Of a stretch of DNA of 64,000 nucleotides, positions 55,715 through 64,000 are shown piece after piece. A program made the translations under genes and the position numbers. The DNA is from Ovis canadensis (lineage: Eukaryota; Chordata; Mammalia; Artiodactyla; Bovidae), in assembly GCF_042477335.2 (NCBI RefSeq), contig NC_091246.1, positions 253,441,501 through 253,505,500 on the forward strand. Reading direction: 5' to 3'. The notes beneath the pieces are model-generated. The model was given only the letters and a program-made list of their open reading frames with translations. It was not told the DNA's origin and made no database searches. Numbering within the stretch: the stretch's first letter is position 1; every line of letters starts with the position of its first letter.

Positions 55715-55835
55715 GAGATGTCCTCAGTTTTCTAATCTGTGAAACAGGTGTATTATCTCCTGCTGAGGATTGCTATGAGGATTAAGTATGGTAACAGATA
55801 ATGATAACAGGTTTTTAAAAAGCACTGTGATACAG
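55715..55835 (+). mobile_element. MIR relic cut by BovB
   Basis: CTCAGTTTTCTAATCTGTGAA then GAGGATTGCTATGAGGATTAA. It stops where the BovB at 55842 begins. Confidence 0.65.
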
Positions 55836-55841
55836 AATCAG

Positions 55842-57190
55842 AGAAAAGGTCAGTTTTCATTCCAATCCCAAAAAAGGGCAATGCCAAAGAATGTTTAAAC
55901 TACCACACAATTGCACTCATCTCACAGGCTAGTAAAGTAATGCTCAAAATTCTCTAAGTGAGACTCCAATAGTAGGTGAACCGTGAACTTCCAGATGTTC
56001 AAGCTGGTTTTAGAAAAGGCAGAGGAACCAGAGATCAAATTGCCAACATCTGATGAATCATAGAAAAAGCAAGAGAGTTCCAGAAAAGCATATATTTCTA
56101 CTTTATTGACTATGCCAAAACCTTTGACTGTGTAGATCACAACAAACTGGAAAATTCTTCAAGAGTTGGGAATACCAGACCACCTTACCTGCCTCCTGAG
56201 AAATCTGTATGCAGGTCAAGAGGCAACAGTTAGAACTGGACATGGAACAACAGATTGGTTCCAAATAGAAAAAGGAGTACGTCAAGGCTGTATATTGTCA
56301 CCCTGCTTATTTAACTTATATGCAGAGAACATCATGAGAAACGCTGGGCTGTTGAAGCACAAGCTGGAATCAAGATTGCCAGAAGAAATATCAATAACCT
56401 CAGATATGCAGACGACACCACCCTTATGGCAGGAAGTGAAGAAGAACTAAAGAGCCTCTTGATGAAAGTGAAAGAGGAGAGCGGAAAAAGTTGGCTTAAA
56501 ACTCGACATTCAGAAAACTAAGATCATGACATCTGGTCCCATCTCCTCATGGCAAATAGATGGGGAAACAATGGAAACAGTGACAGACTTTATTTTCTTG
56601 GGCTCCAAAATCACTGCAGATGGTGATTGCAGTCATGAAATTAAAAGACGCTTGCTCCTTGGAAGAAAAGCTATGACCAACCTAGAATGCATATTAAAAA
56701 GGAGAGACATTACTTTGCCAACAAAGGTCCATCTAGTCAAGGCTATGGTTTTTCCAGTGGTCATGTATGGATGTGAGAGTTGGCCTGTGAAGAAAGCTGA
56801 GCGCCGAAGAACTGATGCTTTTGAACTGTGGTGTTGGAGAAGACTCTTGAGAGTCCCTTGGACTGCAAGGAGATCCAACCAGTCCATCCTAAAGGAAATC
56901 AGTCCTGAATATTCATTAGAAGGACTGATGCTGAAGCTGAAACTCCAATACTTTGGCCACCTGATACAAAGAACTTTTTCATTGGAAAAGACACTAATGC
57001 TGGGAAAGATTGAAGGCAGGAGGAGAAGAGGGTGACAGAGGATGAGATGTTTGGATGGCATCACCAACTTGATGGACATGAGTTTGAGTAAGCTCCAGGA
57101 GTTGGTGATGGACAAGGAGGCCTGGCGTGCTGCAGTCCATGGCGTCACAAAGAGTTGTACACGACTGAGCGACTGAACTGACTGACTGAC
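55842..57190 (+). mobile_element. BovB LINE, 5'-truncated
   Basis: Starts in the reverse transcriptase (AAAAGGTCAGTTTTCATTCC) and ends GCGACTGAACTGACTGACTG. YADD is at 56405-56416, but a small deletion near 56350 (GGGCTGTTGAAGC) takes it out of frame, and the first part (55890-56165) carries several stops. An open stretch at 56526-57035 covers the C-terminal part. It has the GGGAAAGATTGAAGGCAGG variant. Not functional. Confidence 0.93.
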
Positions 57191-57332
57191 AGATGCAGAG
57201 AACAAATGAGCGGCTACCAGTGGGAAGAGGCGGGGGAAGGGCAGTGTAAGCATAGGAGGGATTAAAGGGTATTTATGGGATTGTATGAAATCATGTCTGT
57301 TAAACTTTGAAAATAGGAAGGCACTATAGAAT

Positions 57333-57541
57333 TGGACTTCCCTGGCGGCTCAGATAGTAAGAAGTCTTCTTATAATACCGGAGACCCAGGTTCAACCCCT
57401 GGCTTGGGAAGATCCCCTGGAGAAGGAAATGGCAACCCACTCCAGTATTCTGATCTGGAAAATCCTATGGATGGAGGATCCTGGCAGGCTACAGTCCATG
57501 AGGTCACAAAGAGTTGGACACAACTGAGTGACTTCACTTTT
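57333..57541 (+). mobile_element. Bov-tA SINE
   Basis: GGACTTCCCTGGCGGCTCAG head, B box GGTTCAACCCC, and a body ending GAGTGACTTCACTTTTA. Confidence 0.92.
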
Positions 57542-57578
57542 ATAGTCTGAAGAAACTTTCATTCAATAAAAGAATTTA

Positions 57579-57770
57579 GTGAAAGTCGCTCAGTCATGTC
57601 CAGCTCTTTGCGACCTCATGGACTATACAGTCCATGGAATTCTCTAGGCGAGAATACTGGAGTGGGTAGCCTTTCCCTTTTCCAGGGGATCTTCCCAATC
57701 CAGGAATTGAATCAGGGTCTCCTGCATTGCAAATGGATTCTTCACCAGCTGAGCTACCAGGGAAGCCCAT
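57579..57770 (-). mobile_element. Bov-tA SINE with target duplication
   Basis: Reverse copy from GTGAAAGTCGCTCAGTCATG to GAGCTACCAGGGAAGCCC. GAATTTA at 57572-57578 recurs at 57771-57777. An A run (to 57797) follows on the right. Confidence 0.92.
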
Positions 57771-57840
57771 GAATTTAAAAAAAAAAAAAAAAAAAAAGCA
57801 GGATAGAGAAGAATGCTCAGCATATCTGACTCTCCTTGCC

Positions 57841-58270
57841 TTCCTGGGCACAAAGGACTACATTTCCCAGCTCCCTTTGCGTACAGGGGGACCTTCCCTG
57901 GTGGCTCAGAGGGTAAAGTGTCTGCCTGCAATGCAGGAGACCCAGGTTCGATCACTGGTTTGGGAAGATCCCCTGGTGAAGGAAATGGCAACCCTCTCCA
58001 ACATTCTTTCCAGGAGAATCCCATGGACGGAGGAGCCTGGTAGGCTACAGTCCACAGGGTCGCAAAGAGTCGGACATGACTGAGCGACTTCACTTTCACT
58101 TTTGCGGCCAGGAGGAGTCACGTGACTAGTTCCGGCCGATTGAATGTGAGCAAAGGCGCCACGTGCCACTTGCGGGTGAAGGCACTCGTGAGTGTGTGAG
58201 CGTGGGCGACTCCTCCGTGCCATCTCTCCCCCTGCCGTAGAAATAAGGGCCACGGTGCCCACACGCTCCC
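57841..58270 (+). mobile_element. Third copy of the unnamed old repeat, split by a SINE
   Basis: TTCCTGGGCACAAAGG and ACTACATTTCCCAGC (57857) match the left flank of the polypyrimidine array closely. After the SINE the text continues GTTCCGGCCGATTGAATGTG and CTCCTCCGTGCCATC. Confidence 0.45.
57882..58100 (+). mobile_element. Bov-tA SINE with target duplication
   Basis: ACCTTCCCTGGTGGCTCAGAG head, B box GGTTCGATC, and body to GAGCGACTTCACTTTCAC. TTTGCG is repeated at 57876-57881 and 58101-58106. Confidence 0.92.
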
Positions 58271-58749
58271 ACCCTTCGGCTTTGTCCAGGAGTAGGGGCT
58301 GGGTCAGGGCGTCCATCGGGCCCCCTTGGGCATGTTGCCATCTCAGGGGCTTTCTGGGTTGCAGTAATGGGGAGGGGGCAGGTGACTGTCAGGGGGGCTT
58401 GGTGGTGTCCAGCGCCTACCTCGGGGCTCGGCACATGGTAGGCCTCCAACGGAGGTTTGTCTAACGAGTGAGGGAATGTTCAAGGCCGGGGAGATGGGAG
58501 TGGAAGGGAGGCAGAGACTGGTGGTGGTCAGGGCTGGCACGGCTACTCTTTCTGCCAAGGCCTGGCTCACTGGGGTCACTAACCTGGCTGGCCTAAGCAG
58601 CCTGGCTGCTTTCGTTTCCAAAGTGCAGGAGGGGCCTCCTCAGCAGCAGACGTCTCCACATCCTGCGCTCTCTGTCCCTGCGTCCCTACTGCACTGAATC
58701 CCTGGGATGGCCGTAGACCAAGGCCTGCTGGGTTAAAATCCATGGCGGT
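58271..58749. other. Unassigned intergenic DNA
   Basis: GC-rich unique DNA without a supportable gene. Confidence 0.4.
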
Positions 58750-58930
58750 ACATTGGGCTGCTTGGCAAGCATTCTAAGCCTTCATGTCTGCACCTCTAGA
58801 AGGGGGATGAGAATACTAACACTTGCTTTAGGAAGTGGTTTAAGGATTCAGTGAGTTAATATATATAAAGCTCTACAAAGAGGGGCTGGTATATAGTGAG
58901 TGCTCAACTAACATTTGCTACCATTACGGT
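58750..58930 (+). mobile_element. MIR relic
   Basis: AGGATTCAGTGAGTTAATATA, then GTGAGTGCTCAACTAACATTT match the MIR 3' half. Confidence 0.65.
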
Positions 58931-59015
58931 GGTGGGGTGACGAAGGCGATGCCCACAGATAATTCCGCGTTCACCACTGAGAACCACCTGGTGAGGCGAG
59001 CAGACCAGACTGTGC

Positions 59016-59227
59016 GGGGCTGTGCTCGGTCGTTCAGTTGTGTGTGACTCTCTGTCACCCCACGGACTGTAACCCGCCAGGCTCCTCTGCCCATGGGATT
59101 CTCCAGGCAAGAATACTGGAGTGGGTTGCCATGCCCTCCTCCAGGGGATCTTCCCACCCCAGGGATCAAACCCAGGTCTCCTGCATTGCAGGCAGATTCT
59201 TTACCAGCTGAGCTACCAGGGAAGCCC
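59016..59227 (-). mobile_element. Bov-tA SINE
   Basis: Reverse copy from GTGCTCGGTCGTTCAGTTG to GAGCTACCAGGGAAGCCC. Confidence 0.92.
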
Positions 59228-60669
59228 AGATATTAGCAGCCATTTTTCAGAGAATACTGAGGATCCAGAGAGGTTAAGTGACATGCTCCACGTGAGCCAG
59301 CCAATTAAGTATGACACACAGCCTCCTAATACATTTCTTCTTCTACATAGAAGGAGGGAATGTTCCCAGTGGCTGGGAAGACAGGTGGATGGAGATGTTA
59401 TCAAGACCTCTCACTCCTCTTAAGAGTGCTAGGAATTCTGCCCTTGATTAGGGCTCTGAGAAGTTCTTCCAGGTGAATGAGAAGCAATCTTGATTTCTTT
59501 TCCTCTGGGAGAAACTGCTCCAGTGTGTGTGTGTGTTTGTTGAATGTGTGTGATGGCGGTGGTGGGGAGGACCTGTTCTTTATTTCTGGGAATTCTGCTC
59601 TCCCAGAGGGGTCAGAATGGCAGACAGCAGGGCTGGGGCCTTTTCAGGGTCTGATTCTGGGGTTGCTTCACCCCTGGGGGGCTCTGGATCCCAACAGGCC
59701 CTGGTTCTTTGCGTCAGCCAATTGCAAACTTAAAACTTCTCCTTATGGCTGTTCGATGTATCCTGGGGTTGTCTCCCCCGTGTGTGCACAGGGCAGGCAA
59801 ACTCATTTCGGTATTAGCTGCAGTCGAAGAGGATTAAGGAATGAAATCTGTGGTAGGGGGAAAAGGAAGTTCACCAAACGCACTTCAAAGCTAAATAGAA
59901 ATGACTTCTGGATCCTCCACTGGTTTTCTGGATGGTCTTTGCCTGGATTCCCATCTGCTTTTGTGGATTGTCTGTGTCTGTGTGAATGGTGTGCGTGGTT
60001 CTGGAAGGACTGGGGTGTGGGACTGTGATGCCAGGCTTGGCTTCCCCGCCAGGGCAGGGCCCAGCCAGGTGGGGAGGGGTCAGCCCCTTTGGCAGCAAGA
60101 ATGTGTCTGTTAGGCTTGGGTGGTGGGAGGGAAATCAGAGTCCTTTGATGAAGCTCCAGGTGCGGCTGCAGAGGGGGCTGATTGGGAGGGAGGAGGCATC
60201 TGTTCTGAACGGCAGGCTGGGGAGAAGAGAAAGTGCTCATCAGGCCACGAATGCTGAACTCCAGGCTGGTGTTCACCAGGGGGCAGGGAGTGGGGGAGAG
60301 GAAAGGAAGCTATTCTCAGATGAGGGGGGAACCCTGGCAGCCACTGTGGGAGTCTGCCCGTGGTGTGGAGAGTTGTCCTGCTTGTTCGGTTGCTCATCCA
60401 CTCTTTTTCGCGAGTATCTATTCATTTGCGGTAATGAGGCAGGCAATGTGTTAGGTGCCGAAGATACAGGAGCAAACAAGAGAGACTCTCATCTTTGCTG
60501 CCAGAGATGAGAAGAGTAAATAGCTACTTTGGTATTTTAGGCGATGGGTTCTTACTCTAAGCAGGATGCTTGTGGGCACAGAGCCAGTCAAGTAACTCTG
60601 ACTTGGCAGAGATAGTCAGAGAGGGCTTCCCAGAGGTAGTGATGCTTAAACTCAGACCTGAAGAATAAC
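59228..60669. other. Unassigned intergenic DNA
   Basis: Contains a short GT microsatellite near 59524-59560 and an old L2/MIR-class patch around 60410-60510. The 183-, 157- and 174-codon frames here overlap on both strands and have no domains. Not called genes. Confidence 0.4.
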
Positions 60670-60860
60670 GTAGGTAATAAAAATCATAGCACAAACTTTC
60701 TGTGAGTGCTTGCTACATACCAAGCGGTGTTCTGGACGCTCTGTAAACATCCTCTCATTTAATCTCCACAACAGTTCCATTGTTATTTTTGCTTCTCAGA
60801 GGAGAGGACAAACGCAAAGGGAGGTAACTCATTGAGGTCACAAGCTAAGAAGTGAGGGAG
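60670..60860 (-). mobile_element. MIR relic, reverse
   Basis: TTGCTACATACCAAGCGGTG, CTCATTTAATCTCCACAACAG, then AAGGGAGGTAACTCATTGAG. Confidence 0.7.
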
Positions 60861-61104
60861 GCTGGAGGAGAGGCGAAGCTTGGGGAGAGGAGAGTAGGTC
60901 ACGGATACGCTGCTTCAAGCAGAGGGAACAGCTTGTGCGACATTGTGGAGGCCAAAGGGAACAGGGCTGGAACAGAGAGTGCGAGGAGGAATGCGGTGAG
61001 CTGGGAAGCTAAGGAAGGTTCTGACTGTTCCTGCCTTGGAGGGGCGACAAGCTGGGGGATGCAGGGGGAGGAGGAGGCTAAGTCCCAGACATGAATCCCA
61101 CTTA

Positions 61105-61317
61105 AGGAGGACTGGTGGCTCAGATGGCAAAGAATCTGCCTGCATTGCAGGGGACCCAGCTTCGATCCCTGGGTTGGGAAGATTTCCTGAGGGAGGACAT
61201 GGCAACCCACTCCAGTATTCTTGCCTGGAGAATCCCATGGACAGAGAAGGCTGGTGGATTACGGTCCATGGGGTCACAAAGAGTCGGACACGGACTGAGT
61301 GACTTTCGCTTTTCACT
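61105..61317 (+). mobile_element. Bov-tA SINE
   Basis: GGACTGGTGGCTCAGATGGC head, B box CTTCGATCCC, and body to GAGTGACTTTCGCTTTTCAC. Confidence 0.91.
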
Positions 61318-61614
61318 AGGGAGGACCTCAGCCTAGGCGCAGGGGAGCGGGACACCCCCAGGCCTGCGCTGACTCTAAATGCCTCTGAGTCTGGGGACCA
61401 GGCCCCGACCCCTGGGAAGGGCAGCAGTTAGCACTCCTGGGAGCGTGAGAGACGACCCCACTGCTCCGAGCAGAAGCACACTGAGGGGCCCGCATCAGCG
61501 TTCTAGGGCTGTTGTGTCACTAGAGGGGTCCTGCCACTTCCCTGTGTCCTAGAGAGTGGACAACACTTGTCACACTCCTACCCTGGGTCTAAACAGTCTG
61601 GGAGGGCTTGGAGC

Positions 61615-61750
61615 CTGTTCACTAAGAGCCTTGGTGTCAGAGAGGTCTGGGTTCAAATCCAGGTTTCACCATACATGAGTTTCTGATCTTGGGCACGGAA
61701 CCCAAAGTCTCTGGCAGATGCTTTCTCATGGGTGACATGGGGGTGTTGAT
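61615..61750 (+). mobile_element. MIR relic
   Basis: GGTCTGGGTTCAAATCCAGG, then TTTCTGATCTTGGGCACGG and CTTTCTCATGGGTGACATGG. Confidence 0.65.
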
Positions 61751-61878
61751 GCTATAGTCAATCTTGTATGGCTGACTTCCAACCTCATTCCCTACCCTTC
61801 CTTCCTAAGAACCCTTCTAAGGACACTCCTGTTTTGCTCAAGCATTCTTCCCTATGAAGCCCATTTCTATAGGGGAAA

Positions 61879-62084
61879 AGAAAGTTACTAGCTCAGCCAT
61901 GTCTGACTCTTTGCAATTCCATGGAATATAGCCCACCAGCCTCCTCTGTCCATGGAATTCTTCAGGCAGCAATACTGGAGTGGGTTGCCCTTTCCTTCTC
62001 CAGGGGATCTTCTGGACCCAGGAATTGAACCTGGGTCTCCTGCATTGCAGGCAGATTCTTCACCGTTTGAGCCACCAGGGAAGC
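61879..62084 (-). mobile_element. Bov-tA SINE
   Basis: Reverse copy from GAAAGTTACTAGCTCAGCCA to GAGCCACCAGGGAAGCTC. Confidence 0.91.
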
Positions 62085-62580
62085 TCTCTTCCATAGGGTA
62101 AGCAGACCCTGTGACCAGGGGCAGGCATGGGTGGTCCTCATTAAAGACACCAGACACAGCCATGGTCTCTGGTGATTGGTTAGGAGTCCAGGCTTGAGCC
62201 GATCAGCTTATAGCAGTGGTCCTGGTAGACCGGAGGGAACATTTCATCTGTGGTTGATTCTCCGTCTTTCTCTTTCTTCTGGGTGAGAACTTCTTGCTCC
62301 TGTTGCTGTGGTCAGCCCAGTCTACGGATAAATCCCGTGCTTGCGAAAGAGCTGTGCTGAGGCAACCGCAGGGAAATGGAGCCAGAGCCTCAGTCACACC
62401 ACACTTGGAGTCCCCGCAAGCTCTAGACCCAGTTATGTGGGACAGGACTGTCCTCACTGTTGAGATCAGAACGAGTCTGTCTCCTGTTACTGCTGCCACA
62501 GGAGAGCAGACGCCTTTCCCCGGGTCACTTGTCCATATTTTCACGTATTCAGTCGAAAAGCAATTATTGAGTGTCTGTTA
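62085..62580. other. Unassigned intergenic DNA
   Basis: No gene or named repeat recognised. Confidence 0.4.
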
Positions 62581-62592
62581 AGAGCCAGACAG

Positions 62593-62837
62593 TGGGACTT
62601 CCCTGGTGGTACAGTGGATAAGGATCTGCCTGTCCATGCAGGGGACACGGGTTTGATCCCTGGTCCGGGAAGATTCCGCATGCCCCGAAGCAACTAAGGC
62701 TGTGGGCCACAACTACAAGGCCAGTAGCCTGCAGCTGCTGAAGCCTGAGCCTGAGCCTGTGCCCTGCGGCAAGAGAAGGCCCACTCCCAGAATCGAAGAC
62801 CTAGCACAGCCGAAAATAAAGACATTCTTAAAGAAAA
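62593..62837 (+). mobile_element. CHR-2-type SINE with target duplication
   Basis: GGGACTTCCCTGGTGGTACAG head, B box GTTTGATCCC, then CGAAGCAACTAAGGCTGTGG and an A-rich tail. AGAGCCAGACAG (62581-62592) recurs as AGAGCAAGACAG (62838-62849). It contains a CCTGAG hexamer repeated three times. Confidence 0.9.
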
Positions 62838-63106
62838 AGAGCAAGACAGCGAGTCGGACACAGGGGTGGCGGCATTGAATGAGGACCGGTCCCAGGGGGG
62901 CTCACTCACTAATTGGGAGGGGTGAATGGGAAATGAATAGCGAAACAAGACAGTATCAGTAACTGGTCATACAAAGACCACAGAAGATGGTGGCGTGTGA
63001 GAGGTTGAGAGGGGCCCTGAGGCAGGGGGCCATCACCTTCAGAGAGGATTAGCAGGAAGGGTGCTGGAAGAAGCAACATTCGAGCTGAAAGCTGACTTAG
63101 AAGGTT

Positions 63107-63471
63107 TGGTGCTGGAGAAGACTCTTGAGGGTCCCTAGACTGCAAGGAGATCCAACCAGTCCATCCTAGAGGAAATCAGTCCTGAATATTCTTTGGAAGG
63201 ACTGATGCTGAAGCTGAAACTTCAATACTTCCAATACTTTGGCCGCCTGATATGAAGAACTGGCTCCTTGGAAAAGACCCTGAAGCTGGGAAAGATTGAA
63301 GGCAGGAGGAGAAGGGGACGATAGAGGATGAGATGGTTAGATGGCATCACCGACTCGATGGACATGAGTTTGAGTAAGCTCCGGGAGTTGGTGATAGACA
63401 GGGAAGCCTGGCGTGCTGCAGTCCATGGGGTCACAGAGTCGGACACGACTGAGCGACTGAACTGAACTGAA
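63107..63471 (+). mobile_element. BovB 3' end
   Basis: GTGCTGGAGAAGACTCTTGA through GGAGATCCAACCAGTCCATCC to the tail GACTGAACTGAACTGAACC. It has a small duplication near 63225 (CAATACTTCCAATACTTTGG). Confidence 0.92.
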
Positions 63472-64000
63472 CCAGGAATCATCATGGAAAAACTTGGAGA
63501 CCCTGGAGAAGGGGGTGGATTTTATTCTGGGAATGTGTAACCTTCAGCAACATCTGAACAGAGGAATGTCATGCTCTGAATTGCATTGAGATCACTGTGG
63601 CTCCTATGGGGAGATAGACCCCACCTGTGGGAAATAATAGAGATGGGGGAACAAGCAGGAGGCTATCACAGTAGCTGAGAGGAGAAGCAGAGGAGACAAG
63701 AGACAGACAAGAATCAGGATGTATTTGGAGGCACAAGCACTGCGCGTCCTGACGGATTGAATGCAGGAGGGGGGAAAGAGACGAACTGAGTCCTGGGGGT
63801 TTGGCCCCACGCAGTGAGAAGGATGGTGTTGACCTTTGCAGAGATGGTGGAGAAGCAGAGGGCGCTGGTCTGTTGTGAAGCTAAAAAAGGGCCATATGTG
63901 TGTGACAAGGTAGAAATGGTCAGCGGCTGCTTGCTTTCAGTCTAGCAGAGTATTCTGGCTGTGCCTGTTCAAGTCTTTGTAATGTCCACCTCTGAGGCAG
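63472..64000. other. Unassigned intergenic DNA
   Basis: No gene or named repeat recognised up to the window edge. Confidence 0.4.

Overview
The window is nuclear DNA from a ruminant, most likely a bovid. The evidence is the repeat content: many BovB LINE copies, about 20 tRNA-Glu-headed Bov-tA SINEs, BovB 3'-end (Bov-A type) fragments, CHR SINEs shared by whales, hippos and ruminants, and artiodactyl L1 relics. I cannot separate cattle from sheep or goat by eye. There is no bacterial or phage material, operon or CRISPR array.

Only one protein-coding gene is convincingly present: a single-exon KLHDC7A on the minus strand (27529-29913), encoding an N-terminally membrane-anchored kelch protein of 794 residues. 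In human this gene lies at 1p36.13 between IGSF21 and PAX7, so the window is probably the matching gene-poor interval. Nearly all other long open frames are shadows, repeat-derived frames, or frames kept open by a tandem repeat whose unit is a multiple of three.

Layout. 1-5740: a Bov-tA, a 1.1-kb BovB fragment, an antisense L1 split by an LTR, and a nearly complete BovB (2870-5737) whose ORF2 carries three stops and one frameshift. 5740-24400: unique DNA with an old L1/HAL1-like relic, SINEs, two fragments of one ERV LTR, two L1 relics and a possible conserved noncoding stretch near 10.65-11.15 kb. 24400-30700: the KLHDC7A neighbourhood, with a very GC-rich, CpG-dense stretch over the kelch-coding half. 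30700-38900: unique DNA with MIR, MER5A-like and hAT relics, BovB 3' ends, a CA-rich 66-bp tandem repeat and a second candidate noncoding element. 39030-40535: a 1.5-kb pure polypyrimidine array with an 18-bp unit, followed at once by an inverted pair of BovB copies (40592-42014). 42-55 kb: mostly unique DNA with G-rich and C-rich tracts, MIRs, a CHR-2 and an L1 relic. 55.8-64 kb: another BovB, a cluster of alternating Bov-tA copies, a CHR SINE and a final BovB 3' end.

I found no new multi-gene system. The observations most worth following are the polypyrimidine array and its apparent origin inside an old interspersed repeat, the near-intact BovB, the inverted BovB pair beside the array, a GC-shifted L1 relic, and candidate regulatory DNA around KLHDC7A.
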